Source: Roseiarcus sp963807735
GTDB lineage: Bacteria; Pseudomonadota; Alphaproteobacteria; Rhizobiales; Beijerinckiaceae
Length of the DNA: 64,000 nucleotides
Assembly (NCBI GenBank): GCA_963807735.1
Contig: CAWEDI010000001.1
Coordinates: forward strand, 1-64,000
Direction: 5' to 3'
Shown: one piece after another, positions 16,935-25,604 of the stretch
How the letters are laid out: every line of letters starts with the position of its first letter
How positions within the stretch are numbered: the first letter of the stretch is position 1
Translations under genes and position numbers: made by a program
Notes under the pieces: model-generated
What the model saw: the letters and a program-made list of their open reading frames with translations, nothing else
Told to the model about the DNA's origin: nothing
Database searches by the model: none

Positions 16935-18037
16935 AGGGCGTCCCCCCGTAGCCAGGATTGGATGCGCGTGGATCGCTCTTTCATGGTCGCTTTCGCTTCC
17001 GTGACCGTGGCGCCGCTCGCCGAAACCGTGCAGATCGGCGCGCCCGCTTGGATACGTGAGCCGCGCGCGGGGCGGTCGGCGACCCAATCCGGCCAATCCG
17101 CAGGCGGCGCGATGGCGTCAACCGAAGCGTAGACGATCTCCGCAGCCTTTGGCCGCCGCGGTTTTGGCGGCGCCGCGGCGCGATGTGCGAGCGCATCGAT
17201 GTGTCGTGTCAGCAACGGGTCCGCTGCGTCGTCGAATAGATCCAAGGTGGCGCCGGGGCGCGGATTGACCTCTAACAGCCACCAAGTCTCGCCGTCATCG
17301 ATAAAATCCGCGCTCGCCAGACCCCGGACACCGAGCGATTCCGTGAGCGCCGCAAGCTCCTGCATAAGGCGATCCGGTGGAGACGGGTCCACCGGACCGG
17401 CCGCGCCGCCGTAACGGAAAGGGGTACTTGCGCAGGGCGAAGTCCATTGTTCGCTCCACGCGATAGGCGTCAGTTCCCGGGAATCGCGAGCGAATAGTAA
17501 CGAGACTGCGCGGCCGCGCTTCCGCCGCTGCCAATATTCGCGGGCGCCGAGCGACCGTTCCGGCGAGCCTTCGGCGATATGCAGGCCGCCGGAGCCGCCG
17601 CTCCGTTTAACGACCCAATCTACAGGCGATTCTGGCGAGGCGAAACGTATCTCGGGATGCGAAATTCCAGCCCTCGCGCAAGCCTCAGAGAAGATTCGCG
17701 GATTCTTCGTCCGCGCCAGCGCCTCCGGCGTCGATCCGAACAACGGCAAGACCGCGCCGAGTTGAGCAAGGCGCTGTGGGCAATCATCGAAGCCCGATCC
17801 GTAAACGAGTCCTAGGAGAGCGTGATCGCGGTTCAGACTCGCGACGACAGGTGCGAGGTCGACCTCAGCGAATCCTCCCAAGGCGTTCTCCATTATGCTC
17901 GTCGCTCGACACGCTGAGCACGTATCCTCATCGCCGAAGGCGTCGATCGCAACCGACGCATAACCGGCCCGCCGCGCGGATGCGACGAGGGCGCGCGCCG
18001 AAATGGCGACAATAAGTAAAGCGTGCGCCTCAGTCAC
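16931..18037 (-). CDS. ATP-grasp protein of the methanopterin cluster (Orf17-type)
   Basis: A 368-residue ATP-grasp protein: an N-terminal Rossmann-like part (LLIVAISARALVASARRAGY), nucleotide-binding WVVKRSGGSGGLHIAEG, and metal-binding ADFIDDGETWWLLEVNPRPG, followed by a C-terminal extension containing SRIQAGAPICTVSASG. It matches the ligase found with mch-orf5-orf7-fae in methylotrophs and needed for dephospho-H4MPT production; its substrate is not known. GTG 18037 is the likely start, since residues upstream of it look non-coding. It is the first gene of the minus-strand operon and diverges from fhcB. Confidence 0.82.
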   Translation of the reverse strand: MTEAHALLIVAISARALVASARRAGYASVAIDAFGDEDTCSACRATSIMENALGGFAEVDLAPVVASLNRDHALLGLVYGSGFDDCPQRLAQLGAVLPLFGSTPEALARTKNPRIFSEACARAGISHPEIRFASPESPVDWVVKRSGGSGGLHIAEGSPERSLGAREYWQRRKRGRAVSLLFARDSRELTPIAWSEQWTSPCASTPFRYGGAAGPVDPSPPDRLMQELAALTESLGVRGLASADFIDDGETWWLLEVNPRPGATLDLFDDAADPLLTRHIDALAHRAAAPPKPRRPKAAEIVYASVDAIAPPADWPDWVADRPARGSRIQAGAPICTVSASGATVTEAKATMKERSTRIQSWLRGDAL

Positions 18038-18408
18038 GCGTCGCGGGCCCGGTCGCGCTCCGCGTGTCTCCACATATCTCTTCGTCCAACTGGGAACCGC
18101 TCCCGGCGATTCCCGCCGCTTGGGAATCGGCGCCAGCGGCGGCCCCACCAAAAGTCTTCGCTATTCAAGACGTCGGCGGGCGATCTGTCCAGTCGCTCGC
18201 AACGCGGATGCGCGCCTTTGGGGAAGCCGGTGCGACCGCACAATCACACAGAAAAGTCGAAGATTTGAGTCGATGCGTGGCGAGGACGAGGGTGTCGATC
18301 AGGACAATTTCCTCGGCGAACGGATAGACAATTCAGGCGAACCTGTATCAGATTGCCGCGAGCGCGGCCGTCCCGTCTTCGCTGCGGGGGGCTCGAAAGG
18401 ACAGCGAA
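18038..18408. other. Divergent promoter region between the two H4MPT operons
   Basis: 371 bases separate the orf17-mch-orf5-orf7-fae operon (minus) from fhcBADC (plus). No gene is supported here. It must carry both promoters, but no convincing -35/-10 pair or operator palindrome could be picked out by eye. The plus-strand end (AAAGGACAGCGAA) provides the fhcB ribosome-binding site. Confidence 0.55.
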
Positions 18409-19506
18409 TTGGAGGAAATCTCGGAGCCGCCCACGCAGGCCTGGGTTAACGGAGCGCCAGCGAGTTACGAGGCCGCCGTGTCGGAAGCCGCGCGTTTGCT
18501 GCGCGCGGCGACGGCGCCTGTGTTCGCGCATCTGGGCGCCGACGTCGAAGGCGTACGCGAAGCAGTGCTGCTAGCGGAAGGTATCGGCGGCGTCTTGGAT
18601 CACGCCGCGTCCGGAGCGCTCCTCGCCGATCTCGACGCGATCCGCGAGACCGGCGCGATGCTTACAACGCCCCTGGAGGCGGCGACGCGCGCCGATGTCG
18701 TGCTGCTGATAGGCGGTTCGTTGCCGGAGTCTTGCCCGGATACTGGATGGCGTTGGTTCGACCGCCCCGCTCGTCCGCATGGTGGAGACGCGGCGCGACG
18801 CACGATCTGGCTGCGCGGCTTGGCGGGCGACGTTGTTGAGGTTCCTGGTGCGGAGCTGGTGGAAGCGGGCGCCGACGCCGAACTGTTGAAATTTCTGGCC
18901 AAGCTCAGAGCGTGCGCCAAGCGGAGGCGCATCGAGCCGTCGGCATCGGTTCAGGCACTCGCTGACGTCTTGCGCAATGCAAAGTTTGGCGTCGCGAGTT
19001 GGAGCGCAAGCGATCTCGATCCGCTCGCTATCGAGGCGATCCACGGTCTAGTGCGCGACCTCAACGAGACGACGCGCTTTTCAACTCTGGCGATGGCCGC
19101 TCCGGACAACGGACTCGGCGTGCAGATTGTTTGCGGATGGATGACCGGGTTTCCGCTGCGCACGGGGTTCTCGCACGGTTACCCCGAGCACGATCCTTGG
19201 CGCTTCGATTCGCGGCGGCTCCTCGCCTCTGGCGAAACGGATTGCATCATTTGGGTCTCGTCGCTCGATGGCGGCGCGTCGCCTTGCGAAGGGGTCGCTA
19301 TCGCCATCTGCGATGCGCATGTGCGATTTCCGACGGTTCCCAGAGTTCGCTTGGACGTGGGGAGGCCCGGCGTCGATCACGGCGCCGTGCTTTACGATCC
19401 GCGCGTCGGAGGGTTGGTGGCTTGCTCCGCGACGGCGCCCGCGGCGCCTAGCGTCGCCGCGACCCTCGCAGCAATTCGCGCCCAAATTGACTTCCCGCCA
19501 TGCTGA
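18409..19506 (+). CDS. fhcB: Formyltransferase/hydrolase complex subunit B
   Basis: A 365-residue relative of the formylmethanofuran dehydrogenase B subunit. It has FwdB-like segments (HLGADVEGVREAVLLAE, PDNGLGVQIVCGWMTGFPLR, HGYPEHDPWRF) but, as in other methylotrophs, no Cys-rich N-terminal cluster region, so it is not a molybdenum or tungsten redox enzyme; it scaffolds the Fhc complex that turns formyl-H4MPT into formate. TTG 18409 is the most upstream sensible start and follows AAAGGACAG. It overlaps fhcA by seven bases. Confidence 0.93.
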   Translation: MEEISEPPTQAWVNGAPASYEAAVSEAARLLRAATAPVFAHLGADVEGVREAVLLAEGIGGVLDHAASGALLADLDAIRETGAMLTTPLEAATRADVVLLIGGSLPESCPDTGWRWFDRPARPHGGDAARRTIWLRGLAGDVVEVPGAELVEAGADAELLKFLAKLRACAKRRRIEPSASVQALADVLRNAKFGVASWSASDLDPLAIEAIHGLVRDLNETTRFSTLAMAAPDNGLGVQIVCGWMTGFPLRTGFSHGYPEHDPWRFDSRRLLASGETDCIIWVSSLDGGASPCEGVAIAICDAHVRFPTVPRVRLDVGRPGVDHGAVLYDPRVGGLVACSATAPAAPSVAATLAAIRAQIDFPPC

Positions 19507-21131
19507 CCAGGATCGCCGGCGGACGAATACTCGACCCCAGTCAGCATCGCGACGAAATAGGCGATCTTTGGCTACAAGGCGACCGAGTTGTCGCGGCCCC
19601 TGCCTCTGGTCAGGCCGGCGAGACTTTCGACGCGACGGGCCTGATCGTTATGGCGGGCGCTATCGATATTCATTCCCACATCGCCGGCGCCAACGTAAAC
19701 ACTGCCCGTTTGCTGCTGCCCGAGCAACATCGCGCGCGCGCCGCCCGTCCCGAAGCGACGCCGCTGTCCAATGCCGGCTGGTCGACATTCGAGACAGGTA
19801 AACTCTACGCCCAAATGGGATTCACCACCGTCGTCGAACCCGCCGTCTCGCCGCATCATGCGCTGCATGCGCATCTAGAACTCGCCGACACGCCGGTCAT
19901 AGACAAAGCAATCCTCGCCATCCTCGGCAACGACGACTTTGGTCTTTCGCTGATGCGCGACGGCGCCGGTCCTGACGCCATTCGTGAACACGTTGCCTGG
20001 ACGCTTCAATCGTCGAAGGCGCTTGGCCTAAAAGTTATCAACGCCGGCGGCGTTGCGGCGTTCAAGGATAATGTCAGGAGTTTCTCGTTCGACGACATCG
20101 TGCCGCACTACGGGGTGTCCAGCCGGCAGATTGTCAAAGCGCTGCAGCGGGCGGTCGCCGAACTCGGGGTGCCACATCCTCTTCACGTTCACTGCAACAA
20201 TCTCGGCCTGCCGGGGAATTACGAAACAGCGCTCGCCACTATAGAAGCAGCGGAGGATATGCCGCTACATCTCGCCCATTTGCAATTCTATGGCTACGGT
20301 CAGGAAGGCAAACTCGGCTTCTCCTCCGCCGCGCCAAAACTCGCCGAAGCCGTCAACGCGGCGAAGAACGTCACCGTCGACGTCGGCCAGGCGATGTTTG
20401 GTCAGACAGTGACGATTTCCTCAGACGTTCTGAGGCAATTTTCCGCGCGAGGTCAAGCGCGGCCGAACAAATATGTCATCATCGATGGCGATGCGAACGG
20501 CGGCGGCGTGTTGCCTTATATTTATAAGGCGGGTAGTTTCGCCAACGCGGTGCAATTCGCAGTCGGGCTCGAACTGTTTCTGCTGATCGAAGATCCGTGG
20601 CGCGTATTCTTCACCACCGATCATCCCAATGGCGCCCCGTTCACCGCTTATCCTGATCTGTTCGCGCTGCTGATGAGCCGCGACTTGCGCGCGCAATGGC
20701 TCGCTAGGTTGCCAGCGGAGGCGCTCGCCGTCACGATACTTGGTTCGTTGACCCGCGAATATAGTTGGAGTGAGATCGCCGTCATGACGCGCGCCGCGCC
20801 AGCCCGTCTGCTCGGCCTCAGGGATCGGGGCCACATTGGAGTGGGTGCGCGCGCCGACGTGGCGATCTATCGCCCCGGCCCTGATCTTGCCGAAACTTTC
20901 CGCCACGCCGCGCGCGTTTACAAGGACGGCGACTGTGTGGTGCGCGACGGCGAACTGACACATTACCGCTTCGGTCGCGCTTTACGGGTTGCGCCCGAAC
21001 CAGATTCGGCGATGCGCAAACGCATCGGCGAATATTACGATCGGCGATATGGGCTTGACGCAGATCTTCTCAGCGTTCCCGAAGCGGCTCTTCCGCGCGA
21101 GCCATTCGAGACTGTCGCATGTCTGAATTGA
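19500..21131 (+). CDS. fhcA: Formyltransferase/hydrolase complex subunit A (formylmethanofuran hydrolase)
   Basis: A 543-residue amidohydrolase of the FwdA/FmdA type that releases formate from the formylated methanofuran analogue in the Fhc complex. The binuclear metal site is visible: HxH in AIDIHSHIAG (His58, His60), later His in LHVHCNNLGLPGNYE and LHLAHLQFYGYG, and the catalytic Asp in FFTTDHPNGAPF. The length is normal. It overlaps fhcB by 7 and fhcD by 13 bases, which fits tight co-translation of complex subunits. Confidence 0.95.
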   Translation: MLTRIAGGRILDPSQHRDEIGDLWLQGDRVVAAPASGQAGETFDATGLIVMAGAIDIHSHIAGANVNTARLLLPEQHRARAARPEATPLSNAGWSTFETGKLYAQMGFTTVVEPAVSPHHALHAHLELADTPVIDKAILAILGNDDFGLSLMRDGAGPDAIREHVAWTLQSSKALGLKVINAGGVAAFKDNVRSFSFDDIVPHYGVSSRQIVKALQRAVAELGVPHPLHVHCNNLGLPGNYETALATIEAAEDMPLHLAHLQFYGYGQEGKLGFSSAAPKLAEAVNAAKNVTVDVGQAMFGQTVTISSDVLRQFSARGQARPNKYVIIDGDANGGGVLPYIYKAGSFANAVQFAVGLELFLLIEDPWRVFFTTDHPNGAPFTAYPDLFALLMSRDLRAQWLARLPAEALAVTILGSLTREYSWSEIAVMTRAAPARLLGLRDRGHIGVGARADVAIYRPGPDLAETFRHAARVYKDGDCVVRDGELTHYRFGRALRVAPEPDSAMRKRIGEYYDRRYGLDADLLSVPEAALPREPFETVACLN

Positions 21132-22030
21132 CGGTCAACGGCGTCGTCATCGACGACACTTTCGCGGAAGCCTTCGACATGCGCGCCACCGCGATCGTCA
21201 TCACCGCCGACAGCGCGAAGTGGGCGCTGCAGGCCGCGGCGACGATGACTGGGTTCGCGACCTCCGTGATTGCCTGCGGCTGCGAGGCGGGCATTGATCG
21301 GACACTCGCACCGGACGAAACGCCGGACGGACGGCCGGGTGTACGGGCGCTGCTGTTTGCGACTTCGACGGCGGAGTTGCAAAAGCAATTGCAGAACCGG
21401 GTCGGTCAATGCGTCCTCACCAGTCCGGGTTCGGCGTGCTACGCTGGCCTCGACGCCGGCGAGGAGAAGCTGAAGCTCGGCGCGGCGATTCGCTTTTTCG
21501 GCGACGGTTGGCAGATCGCCAAGAAGATCGGCGAACGACGCTATTGGCGCCTACCGGTTATGGATGGTGAATTCGTCTGCGAGTCGACGACCTTTATGAC
21601 CAAGCGCGCAGTCGGCGGCGGCAATCTGCTTATTATGGGCGCGACGCCGCAAACCACGCTTGCGGCGACCGAAACTGCCGCCGTTGCGATGCGCGCCGTG
21701 TCCGACGTGATCCTGCCATTCCCTGGCGGAATCGTACGCTCCGGCTCGAAAATCGGCTCCAAGTACAAAGGCGCCATCGCCTCCACCAACCATTTCTACT
21801 GCCCGACGCTGAAGGGCGCCGTCGACAGCGCGATAGGCCCCGAGATCGCTTCGGTGCTGGAAATCGTCATCGACGGACTCACCGGCGAGGCGGTCGCCGC
21901 CGCCATGCGGGCCGGACTCAAGGCGATCGCCGAACTCGGCGCCGCGCGAGGCGTCTTACGCGTGGGTGCCGGAAACTACGGCGGCAAGCTCGGCCGGCAT
22001 CACTACCGACTGAAGGAGCTGGCGCTATGA
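21119..22030 (+). CDS. fhcD: Formylmethanofuran--tetrahydromethanopterin formyltransferase (Fhc subunit D)
   Basis: A 303-residue Ftr homologue that moves the formyl group from formyl-H4MPT to the methanofuran analogue on FhcA. Family segments include MTGFATSVIACGCEAGI, CVLTSPGSACYAGLDAG, TFMTKRAVGGGNLLIMG and IKSGSKIGSKYKG-type region (GSKIGSKYKGAIASTNHFYC). The starting ATG lies inside fhcA (13-base overlap) and the stop overlaps fhcC by four bases (ATGA). The order B-A-D-C is that of other methylotrophs. Confidence 0.96.
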   Translation: MSELTVNGVVIDDTFAEAFDMRATAIVITADSAKWALQAAATMTGFATSVIACGCEAGIDRTLAPDETPDGRPGVRALLFATSTAELQKQLQNRVGQCVLTSPGSACYAGLDAGEEKLKLGAAIRFFGDGWQIAKKIGERRYWRLPVMDGEFVCESTTFMTKRAVGGGNLLIMGATPQTTLAATETAAVAMRAVSDVILPFPGGIVRSGSKIGSKYKGAIASTNHFYCPTLKGAVDSAIGPEIASVLEIVIDGLTGEAVAAAMRAGLKAIAELGAARGVLRVGAGNYGGKLGRHHYRLKELAL

Positions 22031-22839
22031 GCCGGCTGACTTTCAACCTGCGCAACGCCCCGGCGCAACGCGTCGATCTCTCCGTGCTCACGCCCGCGAA
22101 GCTGACAGGGAAGAGCCTTCCCGAGATCGCTGCGCTGAAGATTGGCACGACTCGCGCCCCGCTAGAGGTCGGTGACTTGTTTGATCTGAGGGACGGCGAC
22201 CGCGAAGAGATCGTATTCGAAGGGGGGGCGGAGCGTTTCGATCGCGTAGGCGGAGGGCTTGGCCAAGGATTGATCCGCGTACTCGGCGACGTTGGCGTCG
22301 AAGCCGGGCGCGGCATGACGGGCGGCGTTGTGACGATCGAAGGCGCAGCAGGGCCATTCGCGGGCTCGGGGATGCGCGGCGGCCGTCTGACGATTGGCGG
22401 CGAAGCAGGCGAGCGACTCGGCGGCCCGCTCGCGGGCGAGACGGAAGGCGTGAATGGCGGAGTGATCCACGTCCGCGGCGGTGCGGGCGCACGCGCAGGC
22501 GACCGACTGCGTCGCGGATTCATTTTGATCGAGGGAGATGCCGGCGACTACGCGGGGAGCCGCATGATCGCCGGCACCCTTGCGGTCGGCGGCCGCTCCG
22601 GCGCACTCCCCGGATATCTGATGAATCGGGGCACGATTCTGATGGTCGGCGGAACTAAGGAGATTACGCCGACCTTCGTTGATTGCGGGGTTTTCGAACT
22701 GGTCGCAGCGCAATTGCTCGCGACCTTCATCTCGACGACCAGCGTCCGCCTGGGCGCGGCGTTTCGCGGGCCGTTGCGGCGCTATGCCGGGGATATGGCT
22801 GCGCTTGGCAAAGGCGAGATTTTTCTGAGGACGGAATGA
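22027..22839 (+). CDS. fhcC: Formyltransferase/hydrolase complex subunit C
   Basis: A 270-residue protein with the glycine-rich right-handed beta-helix of FwdC and the glutamate synthase C-terminal (GXGXG) domain: repeated G-x-x-G turns such as GLGQGLIRVLGDVG, GSGMRGGRLTIGGEAG and LPGYLMNRGTILMVGG. It is a structural subunit that embraces FhcA/FhcD in the Fhc complex. It is the last gene of the fhcBADC operon; a new ribosome-binding site (GGGAGG) appears 30 bases later for the next gene. Confidence 0.94.
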   Translation: MSRLTFNLRNAPAQRVDLSVLTPAKLTGKSLPEIAALKIGTTRAPLEVGDLFDLRDGDREEIVFEGGAERFDRVGGGLGQGLIRVLGDVGVEAGRGMTGGVVTIEGAAGPFAGSGMRGGRLTIGGEAGERLGGPLAGETEGVNGGVIHVRGGAGARAGDRLRRGFILIEGDAGDYAGSRMIAGTLAVGGRSGALPGYLMNRGTILMVGGTKEITPTFVDCGVFELVAAQLLATFISTTSVRLGAAFRGPLRRYAGDMAALGKGEIFLRTE

Positions 22840-22885
22840 GTGAAGCAATCGACGCAGCACTTTCGTCGTTGGGAGGTACGGTAAC

Positions 22886-23395
22886 TTGAAGCACGGGAAA
22901 GTTGGAGTCGTCGCGGCAGCGCTGATTGGTCTAGTCGGCTCCGTCTCTTGGACCCATGCCGAAGACGTCGACGCAGCGATCGCAGTGATCGACTTCGATT
23001 ACCTCGACACCTCCGGCGAACCCTCGGATCAGCAAGGGCAGCATACGGCGAGGTTGCAAGAATTCATGCGTTCGCTACGCGCCGATTTGGCCAATGAAGG
23101 ACGCTTCCGGGTCGTGGCGATCGCCTGCGAGCAACCGCCTTGCACCGCGGGCGGCACGCCGCCCGCCGATCTGATTGCCCGCGCCAAGCAGGCGGGTGCA
23201 AGGCTGATGCTGTTCGGCCAAGTGCACAAGATGAGCACGTTGATTGAATGGGCCAACACCGAAATCGTCGATCTGGCTGCAGACAAGCTGATCGAAAGCA
23301 AACTGTTCACGTTTCGCGGCGACACCGACGAAGCGTGGCGGCGCGCCGAACAATTTATTGTCGAGGAAACAACGAACGCCGCGCCCAAATTATGA
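22886..23395 (+). CDS. Secreted DUF2380 family protein
   Basis: A 169-residue protein with a hydrophobic signal segment (GVVAAALIGLVGSVSWTHA, cleavage about residue 25) and a DUF2380-type domain (AAIAVIDFDYLDTSGEPSDQ; later ARLMLFGQVHKMSTLIEWAN). It probably acts in the periplasm. The function is unknown. The start is TTG 22886, nine bases after GGGAGG. It lies 46 bases after fhcC on the same strand and could be read from the fhc operon, and it opens a group with a MotA/TolQ-type channel and two further membrane proteins. Confidence 0.75.
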   Translation: MKHGKVGVVAAALIGLVGSVSWTHAEDVDAAIAVIDFDYLDTSGEPSDQQGQHTARLQEFMRSLRADLANEGRFRVVAIACEQPPCTAGGTPPADLIARAKQAGARLMLFGQVHKMSTLIEWANTEIVDLAADKLIESKLFTFRGDTDEAWRRAEQFIVEETTNAAPKL

Positions 23396-23401
23396 CGGCC
23401 G

Positions 23402-23424
23402 CCTTGCTAGTGAACCTAGCAAGG
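23402..23424 (+). repeat. 9-bp perfect stem-loop between the DUF2380 and proton-channel genes
   Basis: CCTTGCTAG / CTAGCAAGG with a five-base TGAAC loop starts six bases after the DUF2380 stop. There is no T tract, so it is more likely an RNA stabiliser, processing site or expression divider within the operon than a terminator. Confidence 0.55.
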
Positions 23425-23461
23425 TGGCTAGGTCAGAGCAAACATCACGAGGGTAGACGTC

Positions 23462-24208
23462 ATGAGCGCCACGGTCCTAAACAGCCCCGAGCCTTCAAAC
23501 GCTCCCACGGATTGGGCGCCGCTGCTGCGCTGGCTCGTGTTTACCGGCTTCACCGCCTTCGCCGGATTGTTACTGTGGCGATATGGCTTATTCCGGTTGA
23601 TGGTGCAGTCCGACCGCACTTATATCTCCTCAATCATTTGCGTGCTCTATGTCGGCGCCTCGGCCCACTGCTTCTATCGGACACTCTCGGTTTCGAAGGA
23701 GGGCGAACGCGAAAGACGCGCTGTGGCCGCCCTGGCGAGCCCGGACGCGATCTTTACTGACGGAGCGCTCCCCGAGGGCCTGACTGGCGACCATATCCGC
23801 GATCTCGCTGAGAAAGCGCGTGCGCAAGGGGCGCGCCGGCTCGATCAGACACTCCTGATGCGCGGCCTCGCCGACCGCATGCGCGGCTCCAACGGCTTTG
23901 GAAATTTCGCCGCCGATTCCCTCATGAAGCTTGGCCTACTCGGCACCATAATCGGCTTCATCATTATGTTGGCGCCCATCGCCGGGCTCGACGTCAGCGA
24001 TAAATCCGTTCTCAAATCTTCAATGGGCGTTATGAGCGACGGTATGGCGGTGGCGATGTATACGACGCTTGCAGGTCTTGTTGGTTCGATCCTGCTCAAG
24101 CTACAGTACTACATGCTCGACGGCGCGACCTCCAGTCTGTTCGCCCGCGTTGTGCGCCTCACGGAGACACGCGTAGTCCCGGCGCTGGAGCGCCGATATG
24201 ATCGATGA
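23462..24208 (+). CDS. MotA/TolQ/ExbB-type proton channel family protein
   Basis: A 248-residue inner-membrane protein with about four hydrophobic segments: residues ~24-45 and ~58-75, then after a cytoplasmic domain the conserved pair around SLMKLGLLGTIIGFIIMLAP and MAVAMYTTLAGLVGSILLKL, the TolQ/ExbB/MotA signature. Such proteins form pentamers that couple proton flow to motion of a single-span partner. The next gene, overlapping by 11 bases, encodes a one-span protein that would fit as partner. It is not TolQ of the Tol-Pal system: no tolA, tolB or pal is near. Confidence 0.82.
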   Translation: MSATVLNSPEPSNAPTDWAPLLRWLVFTGFTAFAGLLLWRYGLFRLMVQSDRTYISSIICVLYVGASAHCFYRTLSVSKEGERERRAVAALASPDAIFTDGALPEGLTGDHIRDLAEKARAQGARRLDQTLLMRGLADRMRGSNGFGNFAADSLMKLGLLGTIIGFIIMLAPIAGLDVSDKSVLKSSMGVMSDGMAVAMYTTLAGLVGSILLKLQYYMLDGATSSLFARVVRLTETRVVPALERRYDR

Positions 24209-24863
24209 GTTCGGGCTCTATCCCCGTGACGAGCCGTTCGATCCGTTCAGCGTCATGCTTTTCAAGGCGCTGCAAGTCATCGCTTTTCTATTCTTCCTCG
24301 CCCTGCTCGCCGTGTCCCCCGACAACAAAGACGGCAAGATCGACTCCAAGGCCGAGTTCCTCATCACGATGGACTGGCCGGACAATCATCCTGACGACCT
24401 CGACCTCTACGTGCAAGATCCGGTCGGCAATATTGCATGGTATCGCCACCGTGAAGCCGGCTTCATGGTGCTCGACCGCGATGATCGCGGCGGCGCTAAT
24501 GACTTCATCGTGGTCAACGGCAAGAAAATCCCTTCTCCGATCCGCGAAGAGATCGTGACCATTCGCGGCCTCCTGCCAGGTGAATATACGGTCAACGTGA
24601 GCCACTTCGCCGCGACGACGGGCTTGCCCGTGCCGGCAACGGTGAAAGTGCAAAAGCTCAACCCAATGGCTCAAGTGATTTTCGACGATAAGGTCACGGT
24701 CGATCACACCGGCGATGAGAAAACCGCGGTCCGCTTCACGCTCGACGCGCAAGGCAAGGTGATCGACGTCAACCGTCGTTCAAAATCGCTGATGGAGACG
24801 TTTCGCGCCGCCAACCGCAACGGTTCGGACCTCGATCCCAAGACGATGGTCAGGATCCGATGA
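24198..24863 (+). CDS. Single-span membrane protein with periplasmic beta-rich domain, likely partner of the proton channel
   Basis: A 221-residue protein with one membrane segment at about residues 22-41 (LFKALQVIAFLFFLALLAVS) and the rest periplasmic, the topology of ExbD/TolR/MotB partners. Instead of an ExbD/TolR domain, its periplasmic part contains DDLDLYVQDPVGNIAWYRHR and GLLPGEYTVNVSHFA, similar to YfaP/DUF2135-like and carbohydrate-binding beta sandwiches. It overlaps the channel gene by 11 bases and the next gene by four. It may transmit proton-driven motion to a periplasmic or cell-wall target; that is inference. Confidence 0.6.
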   Translation: MIDEFGLYPRDEPFDPFSVMLFKALQVIAFLFFLALLAVSPDNKDGKIDSKAEFLITMDWPDNHPDDLDLYVQDPVGNIAWYRHREAGFMVLDRDDRGGANDFIVVNGKKIPSPIREEIVTIRGLLPGEYTVNVSHFAATTGLPVPATVKVQKLNPMAQVIFDDKVTVDHTGDEKTAVRFTLDAQGKVIDVNRRSKSLMETFRAANRNGSDLDPKTMVRIR

Positions 24864-25474
24864 ACGGGCACGATCAGATCGTTCTGGCGATGGGGCTTGG
24901 CTATGCGCTGCTCGGCGTCGTGTTGCTGGCTATTCTCGTGTTTGCTCGGTTCGACTGGCGTCTAAAGGCGGCGCTCATCGTGATCGTTAGCGGCTTCTAC
25001 GCCGTCGATTTCCGCGCCGCCTACTCGTTGCTCGGCTGGGCCTCGCCCGAGGCGCTGCCGCCCAAGTTTAAGCTGCTGGGCGCGCGCATCGTCGAACCGC
25101 ATTCGCTCGCAGGCGACGCCGGCGCCATCTATCTCTGGGTAGAGGAGGTTGACGACGACAATTTCCCTTCCGGCGATCCGCGCCTGTTCCGATTGCCTTA
25201 TAGCGCGAAGCTCGCTGAGCGAGCGGAGGCGGCGGCGCGGGCGAGCGCTGAAGGGACTCCACAGGGGGGACGCACCGCCGATTTTGGCGCCGGAAGCGGC
25301 GGCGCGGCGGAGCCGACCAACCGCGAGATCACGCCCTCCTCCGTGAGCGTGACCAGCGGCGGCGATCCCATGTCGGGCGGACCCTCGGATCCACAGATGC
25401 CGCGCGACGAGGCGCACGGCGTCGTGTTTTCGCCGCTTCCGCCGCCTCGGCTGCCGCCAAAGGACGCGCCGTAG
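24860..25474 (+). CDS. Membrane protein of unknown function, last gene of the proton-channel group
   Basis: A 204-residue protein with two or three hydrophobic segments in the first 65 residues (GYALLGVVLLAILVFARF; ALIVIVSGFYAVDFRAAYSL), a middle part with AGAIYLWVEEVDDDN, and a disordered Gly/Pro/Ser-rich C-terminus ending in LPPPRLPPKDAP. No family was recognised. The ATGA overlap with the preceding gene marks it as part of the same transcript and suggests that the three membrane proteins form one assembly. Confidence 0.6.
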   Translation: MNGHDQIVLAMGLGYALLGVVLLAILVFARFDWRLKAALIVIVSGFYAVDFRAAYSLLGWASPEALPPKFKLLGARIVEPHSLAGDAGAIYLWVEEVDDDNFPSGDPRLFRLPYSAKLAERAEAAARASAEGTPQGGRTADFGAGSGGAAEPTNREITPSSVSVTSGGDPMSGGPSDPQMPRDEAHGVVFSPLPPPRLPPKDAP

Positions 25475-25492
25475 GCGTATCGTCACATTTTG

Positions 25493-25520
25493 CTTGGCGG
25501 CGGCGCGAAAAATCCTATAT
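25493..25520 (+). promoter_or_regulatory. Sigma70-type promoter for secE-nusG
   Basis: CTTGGC (25493-25498) and CTATAT (25515-25520) with a 16-base spacer match the alphaproteobacterial housekeeping consensus CTTGAC-N17-CTATAT closely. The start site would be near 25527, just before an 11-bp hairpin, leaving a leader of about 75 bases before secE. Confidence 0.6.
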
Positions 25521-25532
25521 GGAGTAAATCGT

Positions 25533-25558
25533 GGCGCGTAACCGAGAGGTTGCGCGCC
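25533..25558 (+). promoter_or_regulatory. 11-bp hairpin in the secE-nusG leader
   Basis: GGCGCGTAACC pairs with GGTTGCGCGCC (one G-T wobble) around a GAGA tetraloop. It lies immediately after the inferred start site and is not followed by a real T tract, so a leader control or stability element is more likely than a terminator of the upstream gene. Confidence 0.55.
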
Positions 25559-25604
25559 GCTGATGTTTTGGGCGGATAAGAAAATCGGCCCGGGAAGTCG
25601 AAAC

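Noticed and set aside
22836..22889. 17-codon frame starting at the fhcC stop and ending on the TTG of the DUF2380 gene
   Set aside because: Too short to support; could only be a coupling leader, with no evidence of translation.
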